Positions 25,099-34,298 of a DNA stretch of 64,000 bases are shown here, piece after piece. This stretch comes from G965240465 sp965249525 (lineage in GTDB: Bacteria > SAR324 > JACQKK01), in contig OZ252237.1 of NCBI GenBank assembly GCA_965249525.1, positions 868,001 to 932,000 on the forward strand, written 5' to 3'. The translations under genes were made by a program, and so were the position numbers. The notes below the pieces were generated by a model. It saw only the letters and a list, made by a program, of their open reading frames with translations. It searched no databases and was not told where the DNA came from. Every line of letters starts with the position of its first letter. Positions within the stretch are counted from its first letter, which is position 1.

Positions 25099-25923
25099 TC
25101 AGCTTTTGTTGACTTGCTGCCCTCCTGTTACTGTACCCAAAGACCCTAGTACCAGTTCTATCAATTCCTGCTCCCCCCATTGCTTACGGTTCACCAACCG
25201 ACACAACAATGCACTGTTTGGAACCTCTTGTAACAAATGTAATACTCCCAAGCGAGCAAACTCCAACAATACAATAAATGTGCTCACCATCTCTAGACGA
25301 CCAGTCCCTTCCGCAAACAACCCCCTAAAATAAACTTGACGCTTCTGAATCAAGATACCACACGTCCGTCGTATCACCTCTTCCATGCGAAAAGGCTCCG
25401 GTGTAATCTGCAAGCTCTCTTGCCCCTCCACACGCTCTAAAACTTCGCGAAATGCCTCTAATAACCCATACAGAGACACCTCCTCAATTTCCCGCTCTTC
25501 AATTTCTGTATTCCCCTCCATAGTTATTTCTGGCGATCTTCGTGGAAACACCTCGCGCCCCAGCATCTCTCTCTTGCCCAACTGCTTGGCTGCCTCTTTA
25601 AGCTCCTGATAAAACTGCAACCGCTTTGCCAATATGGCTTCCACCTCCGCTGCGTCCATATCTTCTTCTTCACTGTCACGCGAAATCCCAGGTAGCAATG
25701 AGCGAGATTTTATCCAAATTAATGTGGCTGCTATGGTTAAAAATTCCCCTCCCTCATCCAATTGATGCGCTTGTATCTTCCCCACCCATTCCAAATAAGG
25801 CTCAGTTAGCTCACTTAGACACAAACTACCAATGTCCAGTTCTCGCTTACGCACCAAATGCAGCAACAAATCCAGCGGTCCCTCAAATTCTGCCAATTCT
25901 ACTTGCAACGGACTATAAGTCAT
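25099..25923 (-). CDS. scpA: Segregation and condensation protein A
   Basis: Kleisin subunit of the SMC-ScpAB condensin that organises and segregates the chromosome. The N-terminal family stretch FEGPLDLLLHLVRKRELDI and the motif TIAATLIWIKSRSLLP are clear, followed by a helical middle and a C-terminal winged-helix-like end. Length of 274 residues fits. AAGG lies 9 nt before the ATG. scpB, usually next door, is not in the window; the gene upstream is an unrecognised small protein. Confidence 0.92.
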   Translation of the reverse strand: MTYSPLQVELAEFEGPLDLLLHLVRKRELDIGSLCLSELTEPYLEWVGKIQAHQLDEGGEFLTIAATLIWIKSRSLLPGISRDSEEEDMDAAEVEAILAKRLQFYQELKEAAKQLGKREMLGREVFPRRSPEITMEGNTEIEEREIEEVSLYGLLEAFREVLERVEGQESLQITPEPFRMEEVIRRTCGILIQKRQVYFRGLFAEGTGRLEMVSTFIVLLEFARLGVLHLLQEVPNSALLCRLVNRKQWGEQELIELVLGSLGTVTGGQQVNKS

Positions 25924-26028
25924 CTGTTCATCCTTGTACCGAAAAACACCCCCCTGTTAATGTATCACAACTATTATTGCCAAGGCTGTTTGTACAGAAA
26001 CCCCTCTTTGTATATCAAGGCTGTGTTT

Positions 26029-26676
26029 TCAAAGGGGGTCGGCAGCCATAATGGAAGGGGTGGAGATGATTTTGGAAGCAACTCTGGGAGCAATTTTTTG
26101 AGGGCTGCCGATTTCTTTGGAAGCCTTTTCTGATGCGACTTGACTGGCAAGCCAGAGTTTGTGTGCTTCTTGGGGGGTAACTTGCTTGAGCCAGTATTTG
26201 TCTGTTGGAGTAATCTCCTGGTGAGGTTTGATGTCACCAGGTGTATCAGCAGCAGTGGTTGAAGAGATGGCATCGGTAGGGGGAGATTTTGCAGCAGGGG
26301 TATTGGTTACGGTGCGGCTTTCGGTTGGCTGAATAACTTCTCGAACGATGCGGAAATTCGTCTGTGAAGCAGAGAGGGGCTGCAGCTGTTCAAGCAGGGT
26401 GTTTAGGGGGGTGATTTTGCCTTGGAGTGCCTGCTGGAAGCGAATTTGCAACAAGACCACACGGGTTTCTGTGTGTGCTTGTTTAATACATCTTTGGATT
26501 TCTTCTAGTTCGGCTGCAGAAGGTTGGCGATCCAACTTGATAGCAGCAGCCATATCAGTCCAGCAAAGCCCTTGCCTCGCCAATTGGCGAATACGCCATA
26601 GAGAAGGCTTCCAAGCCCTAACAGGGCCGAATTTTCTGGGGGCGGGGTTCTTGGGCAAAGAGGTTTTTGACAGCAA
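26029..26676 (-). CDS. Hypothetical protein with helix-turn-helix-like N-terminus
   Basis: I do not recognise this protein. An N-terminal segment (IRQLARQGLCWTDMAAAIKL, about residues 29-48) looks like a helix-turn-helix, followed by a helical stretch to about residue 100; the arrangement recalls small terminase-type DNA-binding proteins, but that is weak inference. The C-terminal half is Thr/Ser/Pro/Lys-rich and low in complexity. The only far-upstream start is TTG with poor Shine-Dalgarno, so the start is uncertain. It lies 105 bp upstream of scpA on the same strand, a place where other bacteria often have unrelated genes. Confidence 0.5.
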   Translation of the reverse strand: MLSKTSLPKNPAPRKFGPVRAWKPSLWRIRQLARQGLCWTDMAAAIKLDRQPSAAELEEIQRCIKQAHTETRVVLLQIRFQQALQGKITPLNTLLEQLQPLSASQTNFRIVREVIQPTESRTVTNTPAAKSPPTDAISSTTAADTPGDIKPHQEITPTDKYWLKQVTPQEAHKLWLASQVASEKASKEIGSPQKIAPRVASKIISTPSIMAADPL

Positions 26677-26814
26677 GCAATAGCTTCTAAGCTAGCTTTA
26701 TTGGGTCTGATGCCTTACAGCAGGTTTGAGCGCACTATATGGGAATATCTTGAATGAGAGTTTAGTATAAAGGTTCTTTCTTGCAAAATCAATTGCTTGG
26801 TGAGCAAAGCTTAG

Positions 26815-26949
26815 CTATTGCCATCGAATTTGCTGTGTTGGCAGTTGTTGAGCAGCGGTAAAAATATCCTCAGCCTTGACGGCACCCAGGCCTGCTGGAG
26901 GCAAATCGGCATCCAACAAAGAAGTTATCTGGGGAACAGAAATCTCCAT
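26815..26949 (-). CDS. Possible small ORF, 44 aa
   Basis: A short frame with protein-like composition (contains ITSLLDADLPPAGLGAVKAE and ends IRWQ) inside the 425-bp stretch 26677-27102, which holds no other supported gene. A stop lies two codons upstream of the ATG and the Shine-Dalgarno is weak. It could be a small protein or the tail of a decayed gene. Confidence 0.22.
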   Translation of the reverse strand: MEISVPQITSLLDADLPPAGLGAVKAEDIFTAAQQLPTQQIRWQ

Positions 26950-27102
26950 ACACTAACCACTTCTGCAACACCCTGCAGCACACAGCATACCAACCCTTCC
27001 ACCACCATCGCGCTGAGCTTGTCTCTTCATACCAAATATGACACACTGCACCGATGCTTTTCATGCTCGCATGCCATACATCCTCACTCCATATCTGCCA
27101 AA

Positions 27103-27697
27103 ATGATGCCGTTCATACCGCTGATACGCTTATCGCTGGCCAGTGCTGTTATCATGACCATGCCCGCCTTGATGACATCAACAGTTCTTGCCCAGGGGAA
27201 ATGCCACAAACTCTGCGATGAAAGCGCCGCCAAAACCTATTCCCCTAAACAAATTAGGCAATTCCTCAAGCAAGGCGAAACTGTGGACTCTCTCGGTAAA
27301 AATCAATCCACCCCCCTGCACTGGATTGCCAGTGACAATCCCAACCCCAAAGCCACAGCAAGCCTCCTGAAAGCAGGTGCTAATCCCAACATCAAAGATG
27401 CCTATGGATCCACACCACTGGTCTGGGCAGCAGGCTACAATCTCAATCCCCAAGTACTCCAGCTGCTGCTCAAAGCCGGCGCTGATATCAACACCGCCGC
27501 CGACAACGGCTCCGGCCCGCTTCATGCAGCAGCACTTATGAACCAAAATCCCACAATTCCTGCTTGATTATGGTGCCAATCCCAAAGCTAAAAATAAAGA
27601 TGATCTCACCCCCCTGGACTTGCTGAAAGAAAATCCGCTGCTTAAAGACACTCCCATCAAAAAAATCCTCCAAGATGCCCTGAAAAAAATGCTATGA
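27103..27697 (+). pseudogene. Secreted ankyrin-repeat protein, frameshifted
   Basis: Starts with a signal peptide (MMPFIPLIRLSLASAVIMTM, cleavage near VLAQG), then ankyrin repeats with TPLHWIASDNPNPKATASLL, TPLVWAAG and GPLHAAAL cores. The reading frame stops at 27567, but the next frame continues the pattern at once (FLLDYGANPKAKNKDDLTPL) to a stop at 27697. One extra base at about 27540-27556 therefore breaks a gene of about 198 codons. The long open frame upstream of 27103 is not protein-like. A related secreted ankyrin protein is at 47237-47632. The shift may be real decay, phase variation or a sequencing error. Confidence 0.75.
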
Positions 27698-27800
27698 AAA
27701 AAGTGCCTTGAGAACATAGCCTCCTGTATGGCGAAAGGAGAATTCCCCTACCATCCTCCACTAGAAATATACGCTTCTAGGAGACTATGTCCCAGCAGCA

Positions 27801-30140
27801 TCAAATGCCGTTAGGGTCATTTGTGCTGAGAATGATATTGTGAAATCTACCCGGGTCAATAGAACTAAATTGCTGGGGTTGAACATGCCAGGTGTTCCAA
27901 GTGAGTTCGGCTGTGTATGGTATGTTTTCAATTGCGGCAATCCCCGAATAATCAAACGAGAGGTCGGTGAACCAGCCAGAATCTCGAACCAACTTCAGTT
28001 GGTTTTTTAAGCCTGAACAAGCAGGGGTATCCCCTTTATGTTGGGCTGGCAGCGACTTGGCGCATTCTATCGCTTTACCCGTAGGCACATAATAGGACAC
28101 CCTGTAATTATTCTTTTTCAGCCGAGATATACATGCTCCTATCTTTTCATTATCCAATGCGGTATTAGAGGGGAATTCTATAAACAGACTGGCCTTTTTT
28201 CTTTTAGAGGCAACCAGATAATCTGCCAGTGCATGACAGGCATTTACATCATTTAGATTTTTACCGTCAATCCATACCTCTTTTTTGCGCTTTTCGGCAA
28301 TTTGCAAAATATCCTCAAGTTTAAGGCCGGTATTCGTTGCAGGAGGATGGTATATGTCCATCTTGCCGTCAGAGGATATCACCAGGTCGATTTCTAGGCA
28401 GTCAGCCACCAAGCTTCCTCGCAGTGCAGCTGCAATGCTATTTGAGCGATGGTAGCAAATATTTGTTCCCTTCATTCCGTTAGCTTGACTGACAGCAAAT
28501 ATTTGGGTGGGGCTGTCAGATGAGTCTATCTCTCCTGCGGTCTGAGATTGAAATGAATTCAGATGAACATACGAAAGACTATCTGAAAGCCTCCTCTTAA
28601 CGATACGTATGGGTATATTTTTTTGCCTGCCAAGATGTGTTGTTGTTCCAATGCCTTCAACACTTATACCATTATTAAGAAGATGCAGAATAGTAGGGGA
28701 AAGTTGTTCAAGCGTGTGAATAACATTGGACTTAGATGCCAAACGATAGTGTTCCCATAAATCTGCATAACTTTTTTGAGCGGATTCATTAAAATACATA
28801 ACAAATGGAACACGGACCATTTCATGTAAAAACCTGCTGGAATCATGGTATCTATCGGTAAATACCGCGTCTCCATGATCTGAAAAATAGATGAATACGA
28901 ATGGTTCTTTTATTGATTTGATAAGTTCAAAAACTTGGGAAATACTGAAATCAATGTAACGAATCGCATTATCGTATGATTCAATTTCTTTAATTTCTCT
29001 TTTAAGGCTGCCAAAAATAGATTCTTTATTTCTTCCTTGATAATAGGAATCTATATTGGAATGAAATTCTTCAGGAATATGATGATGGTATCCAATATGC
29101 CCCGCATATGAATGCAAGAAAATTACCTCTGGACGATCATATTTCATTTCCACTAACTTTTTAGGAAGATAGTGTTTGAAGTGCTCATGGTCAAATGGTC
29201 TAGCATAATATCCACCAAAGTTACCCAAACCTTTTGGTGTAGAGAAAATTCTATCATTTTTATTAAAAATTAAAGAAGAAACAGTATTCCAGCTGCCGCT
29301 TTGTCCCTGGTTGGAAATAAGAAAAGTATCAACACCGTTGAATTCTAAAATATCGATTAAAGATAGTCTTTTTTGTTCAAAGATTGGCAGATATATTTCT
29401 TTTGGATCAGTGCCAAAGCTCAAGGCAGTTAGTAGGGATGGCGAGGTATGGGTATGAGTTGAGAAAACATTATCAAAAAAGAGTGCTCCACTATCCGCAT
29501 CAGACTTTAATGACGATAAAAAAGGAGTGGTATCCCGAGGATATCCATATATGCCCATATTCATTATAGATGTAGACTCACCAATATATATGAATATCTT
29601 TAATCTGGAATTTCGTAAATCCAATTGAGGAGAACTTTGGGCAAAGTTGATTTTCATTTCTTTGTTAATCTTCTTCACTTTCATATAGCTTTGGAAAACC
29701 CGATTGGATTCATAACCAATAATTAATGCTATAACGGCAAAACATACTCCTACTACGGTATTAGAGACATATTTATCTTTTAGTTGAATTTTTTTCTGAC
29801 TTAATAAAATGATTTTACGCCATATGAAAAAACAGATAATAATGAAAATAACAGCTAACAGAGTATCTTCTCGTTTCGCTAATAATCCCAATTCTGGAAG
29901 CAATGATAGTAAGAAAAAATAAGCTTCATCGACAGCAAAATCAAAGCTTTCAATAAAAGAATCCGTTCCAAGCCCTCGGGCATAGAAGAAAAATGGATCC
30001 ACAATCCATATCCATATTAGCATTGCTAAAATACTTACACTGGTTTGAATCCATTTACTTTTAATAAAGTAATGAGCCGCCAGTCCACTAGTTGCAATCA
30101 AATAGATGAATGTAACTTTCTCAGTAATTAAAATATCCAT
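27801..30140 (-). CDS. Phosphoethanolamine transferase-like protein fused to a C-terminal PLC/FAM151-like domain
   Basis: Inner-membrane enzyme of the EptA/CptA sulfatase-fold family, which moves phosphoethanolamine onto lipid A or other surface sugars. About five N-terminal membrane segments precede a catalytic domain with IYIGEST (metal-binding Glu), THTHTSPSLLTAL (nucleophile Thr region) and SDHGD (421-424). Unusually, about 230 extra residues follow. They contain CYHRSNS (His564), LEIDLVISSDGK, IYHPP (His598) and WIDGKN, the arrangement of GDPD-type and FAM151-like phosphodiesterase barrels. An ATG at 30140 is preferred to the TTG at 30167. The gene looks more AT-rich than its neighbours. 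Both activities are inferred. Confidence 0.72.
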   Translation of the reverse strand: MDILITEKVTFIYLIATSGLAAHYFIKSKWIQTSVSILAMLIWIWIVDPFFFYARGLGTDSFIESFDFAVDEAYFFLLSLLPELGLLAKREDTLLAVIFIIICFFIWRKIILLSQKKIQLKDKYVSNTVVGVCFAVIALIIGYESNRVFQSYMKVKKINKEMKINFAQSSPQLDLRNSRLKIFIYIGESTSIMNMGIYGYPRDTTPFLSSLKSDADSGALFFDNVFSTHTHTSPSLLTALSFGTDPKEIYLPIFEQKRLSLIDILEFNGVDTFLISNQGQSGSWNTVSSLIFNKNDRIFSTPKGLGNFGGYYARPFDHEHFKHYLPKKLVEMKYDRPEVIFLHSYAGHIGYHHHIPEEFHSNIDSYYQGRNKESIFGSLKREIKEIESYDNAIRYIDFSISQVFELIKSIKEPFVFIYFSDHGDAVFTDRYHDSSRFLHEMVRVPFVMYFNESAQKSYADLWEHYRLASKSNVIHTLEQLSPTILHLLNNGISVEGIGTTTHLGRQKNIPIRIVKRRLSDSLSYVHLNSFQSQTAGEIDSSDSPTQIFAVSQANGMKGTNICYHRSNSIAAALRGSLVADCLEIDLVISSDGKMDIYHPPATNTGLKLEDILQIAEKRKKEVWIDGKNLNDVNACHALADYLVASKRKKASLFIEFPSNTALDNEKIGACISRLKKNNYRVSYYVPTGKAIECAKSLPAQHKGDTPACSGLKNQLKLVRDSGWFTDLSFDYSGIAAIENIPYTAELTWNTWHVQPQQFSSIDPGRFHNIILSTNDPNGI

Positions 30141-30300
30141 TATTTTATCAATGCCGCTTCTTATCAAATTAATTATGAATTAGGAATCCAAATATAAATA
30201 CCATCTAAATAATACCAATATAGAATAATATTTAAATTTGGTTATCTTGACGCATCATCAGAATTTTTTAACAAAATGGTTAATTACAGGGGATTGCTTG

Positions 30301-31314
30301 CTATAAGTCAACTACTGCTGATTTCTTGAAAGATTCTGTCATGGCAAGTGCAACTCGGGTAGCTTGGGTGCCATCGTGCAAAGAAACAATATTTTTGGCT
30401 TCTTTTCTTACGGCTTGAGTAAAATGGTGAGCCTCCTGAATAAAAGCTTGTTCAAAACGCTGGTAGAAATCTCGCACACACTCTTGACGGACTCCATGAA
30501 CATCGCTAATTTCTAAGCTGGTGTTGCTGGGGGGTTTTCCTACCTGCAAAATACCATCCGTACAGATAATCTCTGTATGCGAATGATGACCATGAGTCAT
30601 GGTTCTGCTCATAGCTATGACTGCCATGGTGCCATTGTCCATCTGGCATAAAGCAGTTACATTGTCAGCATCGTTTTGTTTTTCAAACTCGGGATATACA
30701 TAGCTCCCTCCCAAAGCAAATACCCGCTTAAACTCGGCTGCCAAAAACCAGCGAGCCAGATCAATATCATGCACGTTGGCATCCAAAAAAATACCTCCGC
30801 CTGTCTTGACAAATTCTACCTGAAAAGGCGCATATTCTGTTAAATCTGCTGTCTGAGACCGCACCAAAAATGGTTTGCCTATCTTTCCTTTCGATATTTG
30901 CCGATACGCCTGCTGATACCCCGCATCGTACCGACGTACAAACCCTAATGACACCACTTTATCTGAAAACGCAGCCGCTTCCTTTTCCACACGCAAACAT
31001 TCTTCCAAGGTCAATGCCAATGGCTTTTCACAAAACACATGCAATCCCTTGCGCAGTGCCATCAAAATCTGCTGGCCATGCATATTCGATGATGTGGCAA
31101 TGAACACAGCTTCTAAACCTGACAGTTCTAACATTTGTTGATAGTTTTCAAATATATGCGGCAGCTTCAATGCATCCCTTGCCCACATCAACTCTTCAGA
31201 TACAATGCTGCAGGCCGCTACTAAATTTGCACCTGCTACTCGCCCGTGCAAATTTTCCGCATGACGCTTTCCTAAACGTCCCAAACCAGCAATGCCTATT
31301 TTAACAGGTTCCAT
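30301..31314 (-). CDS. iolG: Gfo/Idh/MocA family dehydrogenase, inositol 2-dehydrogenase-like
   Basis: NAD(P)-dependent oxidoreductase acting on an inositol or sugar. The Rossmann motif GIAGLGRLGKRH is at residues 7-18, the family's FCEKPL (Glu96-Lys97-Pro98) holds the catalytic Lys, and GGGIFLDANVHDIDLARW contains the conserved Asp-x-x-x-His-Asp of the catalytic region. 337 residues and overall pattern fit IolG. An IolE-like gene lies 13 kb away (44342), which supports inositol catabolism, but the genes are not an operon. The 236-bp region to the divergent ABC gene would hold both promoters. Confidence 0.8.
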   Translation of the reverse strand: MEPVKIGIAGLGRLGKRHAENLHGRVAGANLVAACSIVSEELMWARDALKLPHIFENYQQMLELSGLEAVFIATSSNMHGQQILMALRKGLHVFCEKPLALTLEECLRVEKEAAAFSDKVVSLGFVRRYDAGYQQAYRQISKGKIGKPFLVRSQTADLTEYAPFQVEFVKTGGGIFLDANVHDIDLARWFLAAEFKRVFALGGSYVYPEFEKQNDADNVTALCQMDNGTMAVIAMSRTMTHGHHSHTEIICTDGILQVGKPPSNTSLEISDVHGVRQECVRDFYQRFEQAFIQEAHHFTQAVRKEAKNIVSLHDGTQATRVALAMTESFKKSAVVDL

Positions 31315-31551
31315 GTTTCATGCTTCTCCTTATAACCATCGCTCCCAAGTTTCCCTTATTCAGCAAACAAGATAACCAATCCAACTACCTTTCCACAAGC
31401 CCGTGAAAAGTTGCAGAGGACAAACTCCACTTGCGTTTTCCTCTAGGTGTTTACAAAAAAGGGGGAGCTTCTGTGAACTGCTAGCAAAGGGATGGTGCAG
31501 CTGCACCTTCTTAGTGAACTATGCTAGTTTTTTCAGTAAGGAGATATTGCG

Positions 31552-33372
31552 ATGGTATGGCGTCCATTGGTTCGGAGTTGGAAATTACACAGCCGTCTGG
31601 TTGGAAAGGGACAATTGACTCGTCATGCATTGTTGGGGTCTTTTTTGGGTTTAGGTTCTGCGATGATGGAAGGCTTGGGGTTGGGGATGGTGTATCCGGT
31701 ATTAATTTTTATGGATGGAGGTGTTGCTGGTTTACGGGAGACTGGGGGTGTAATGCTGCGATTGGTAGACGGACTGGAGCAACTGGGTTTGCCGGTAAAC
31801 TTGGTGGTATTGCTAGGAATAGTGATAACGACAGTATTCTTGCGTCAAGGATTTTTGTATATACGCGCAGTGTTCTTTGTCTGGGTATCCAAGGAGGTAT
31901 GGCGTGGAGGCCTCACCGCCCTGATGGATAATTTTTTGAAAGCACCATTTGAAACGGTCACCCACTTAAATCCTCAGATGCGAAATTTGGGAGAGACAAG
32001 TATCAATATGACAGGAGAGTTTTATCGCTCGTTATTGGAGGGAATGGCATTAATTTTGGTGTTGTTGACCTATGGAGGTTTGCTGCTGTTGTTGAATCCA
32101 CAAATTACCCTGCTGTTTGGGATATTATCGCTGCCGATGCTGGCGGGGCAGCATCGGTTAGTAAAACGTGCGAGATACTTGGGGGAACGAATGGATAGAG
32201 CATACTACCATATGAGATATTTGCACGAAGAAATGATGCGTGGACTGCGGTGGATAAAAATGCGTGGGATAGAAGAAATGATGGATAAAATTTACCTGGA
32301 ACGGGTAACTGCAACCACAAAAGTAGAAGTTGCTGCAAGCAACAAAAAGTTTTTTACAGAGAATTCTTCTCAAATGCTGTTTCTGCTGCTCATTTTGGGA
32401 ATGTTTGCCTTGGCGACATCCCGCTTTGAGTTGAGGCTGGCAGAAATAGGGTTGTTTGTACTGGTGACACTGAGGGTAGTGCCGCAGCTCAGTGTGTTGA
32501 ATGCGACAAGAATAGATTTGCAGATTGCTTGGCCGCATTTGAAAAAAGTGGAAGATTGGTGGAAGGATGTGGGAGAAAATGAATCTATAAACAAAGCAGG
32601 TATAGAATGGCGGGGTTTACAGCAGGGGATCGTGTATGAAGGGGTGTCTTTTGCTTATGCACACAAGGGGGTGAGTACAGAAGTGCTGCGGGAAGTCCAT
32701 TTACAGATTGCAAGTGGAGAAATGATGGCATTGGTAGGGCGATCGGGGGCAGGCAAGTCTACATTGGTAGATTTACTGCCTGGGCTGCTGTTGCCCACAA
32801 AAGGACGGGTGTTGTTGGATGGCAAGCCGCTGGATGTATACCAGTTACGGTCTGTAAGAAAACGCATGGCGTTCGTTACACAACGGAGTATGTTTTTCAA
32901 TAACAGCATTCGCGAAAATTTGCTCTTGGGTTTGCCAAAAGTACCTGAAAAAAAAGAAATATGGAAAGCGTTGGAACTGGCACATTGTGAGGAATTTATT
33001 TTGCCGATGGAGGCAGGCTTAGACACACAGATAGGCGATGAGGGCAAGCGTCTGTCTGGCGGGCAGCAGCAACGTTTAGCCTTGGCGCGAGCACTGCTGA
33101 CAAAGCCGGACTTACTGATATTGGATGAGCCTACCAGTGCGCTGGATGGAGAATCGGAGGCTGCTATTCAGCAGGGGCTGGCTTCATTGAAGGGAAAACT
33201 GACCATCATTGTGATTGCGCACAGGCTGGCGACCATCCAGCAAGCAGATACAGTGTGGGTATTAGAGAAAGGACGCATTGTCCAGCATGGCACACACCAT
33301 GAATTGATGGGAAAAATGGGTCCATTTCGCAGGTTGTTTGCAGATCAAGTAGGACTGGGAAAGCGTGCCTGA
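31552..33372 (+). CDS. ABC exporter, fused permease and ATPase (MsbA-like)
   Basis: Homodimeric type-IV exporter in the inner membrane, one chain holding a six-helix transmembrane domain (about residues 18-310) and an ATPase domain. Walker A is GRSGAGKST (about 396), the signature LSGGQQQRLALARALL (about 501), and Walker B LLILDEPTSALD. AAGGAG 8 nt upstream sets the start. Position among polysaccharide genes suggests export of a lipid-linked glycan or lipid, but sequence does not show the substrate. The next gene, a methyltransferase, starts 90 bp on. Confidence 0.88.
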   Translation: MVWRPLVRSWKLHSRLVGKGQLTRHALLGSFLGLGSAMMEGLGLGMVYPVLIFMDGGVAGLRETGGVMLRLVDGLEQLGLPVNLVVLLGIVITTVFLRQGFLYIRAVFFVWVSKEVWRGGLTALMDNFLKAPFETVTHLNPQMRNLGETSINMTGEFYRSLLEGMALILVLLTYGGLLLLLNPQITLLFGILSLPMLAGQHRLVKRARYLGERMDRAYYHMRYLHEEMMRGLRWIKMRGIEEMMDKIYLERVTATTKVEVAASNKKFFTENSSQMLFLLLILGMFALATSRFELRLAEIGLFVLVTLRVVPQLSVLNATRIDLQIAWPHLKKVEDWWKDVGENESINKAGIEWRGLQQGIVYEGVSFAYAHKGVSTEVLREVHLQIASGEMMALVGRSGAGKSTLVDLLPGLLLPTKGRVLLDGKPLDVYQLRSVRKRMAFVTQRSMFFNNSIRENLLLGLPKVPEKKEIWKALELAHCEEFILPMEAGLDTQIGDEGKRLSGGQQQRLALARALLTKPDLLILDEPTSALDGESEAAIQQGLASLKGKLTIIVIAHRLATIQQADTVWVLEKGRIVQHGTHHELMGKMGPFRRLFADQVGLGKRA

Positions 33373-33461
33373 TTTCTCTGCTGCTACCATTGCTTAAATC
33401 CCCTTCAATGACTGAAACAAGTTTGCTGCATACCTTCGTCCTACATTTTTCGTAATGCTGT

Positions 33462-34295
33462 ATGTCCAATCCTGTAAAAGATAACCGCCAAGACCGGGTA
33501 CAGGCCCGCAAGCAATGGAATCGCACCCCATGTGGCAGCACAGATACCCAAGCAGAAGTCGGCACACTGGAATTTTTTGACCAAGCCGCCTATTCCCGCT
33601 ACCAAAAAACAGATACTTGGATGAACGAAGCCGTTGATTGGAACTACGCTTGTGGCAGGCAGTTGTTAGAAATAGGACATGGGATAGGCACCGACTTGGT
33701 ACGTTTTTCCCAGCATGGTGCTGTTGTTCATGGAGTTGATATAACAGAGACCCACCACCAGCTTTGCAAGAAAAACCTTTCTCTGCATGGCATCAAAGGC
33801 GAGATCAAGCTGTGCGATGCCGATGCGCTTGCATACCCTGACAACCGCTTTGATGTGGTGTATTCTCACGGGGTGCTGCACCATATTGCCAATACAGAGG
33901 ACTGTATCAAGGAAATCTATCGGGTATTGAAGCCAGGGGGAATTTTGATGTTGGGATTGTACCATCGTTGGCATCTGATGGGGATTATATATGTGCTTTA
34001 TGGGGGGATATGGAAAAGCAAATTATGGAAGCTGGGATGGAGGGGTTTTCTCAGCAGGATAGAAAGAGGTGCTGATGGCAAGGATATACGCCCACTGGTA
34101 AAGCTTTATAGTCGCCGTCAAGTAAAGCTCTTGCTGCGAGATTTTAAAGGGATTCGCTGTATTGTGCAACATTTGGAATGTAATACATTGACAATGCGTT
34201 ATCCTTTATTGTTTCATCCAAGGTTTGTGTCCTGGCTTAGTCGGTGGATGGGTCATTATGTGTTCGCTTATGCCTGTAAACCGACGGAGACATGA
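33462..34295 (+). CDS. SAM-dependent methyltransferase (class I, methyltransferase 11)
   Basis: Cytosolic methyltransferase with the SAM-binding motif LLEIGHGIGTDLVRF (about residue 67), acidic loop GVDIT, DADALAYPDNRFDVVYSHGVLHH and LKPGGILM. The N-terminal QWNRTPCG resembles methyltransferases found in sugar-modification clusters. The gene ends 3 bp before the two-domain dehydrogenase and is surely co-transcribed with it. It probably methylates a sugar or glycan precursor; this is inference. A similar but broken gene appears to lie just after that dehydrogenase (36535-36777). Confidence 0.85.
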   Translation: MSNPVKDNRQDRVQARKQWNRTPCGSTDTQAEVGTLEFFDQAAYSRYQKTDTWMNEAVDWNYACGRQLLEIGHGIGTDLVRFSQHGAVVHGVDITETHHQLCKKNLSLHGIKGEIKLCDADALAYPDNRFDVVYSHGVLHHIANTEDCIKEIYRVLKPGGILMLGLYHRWHLMGIIYVLYGGIWKSKLWKLGWRGFLSRIERGADGKDIRPLVKLYSRRQVKLLLRDFKGIRCIVQHLECNTLTMRYPLLFHPRFVSWLSRWMGHYVFAYACKPTET

Positions 34296-34298
34296 GGC

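Noticed and set aside
26818..27102. N-terminal extension of the ankyrin gene
   Set aside because: The residues are not protein-like and a normal signal peptide starts at 27103.
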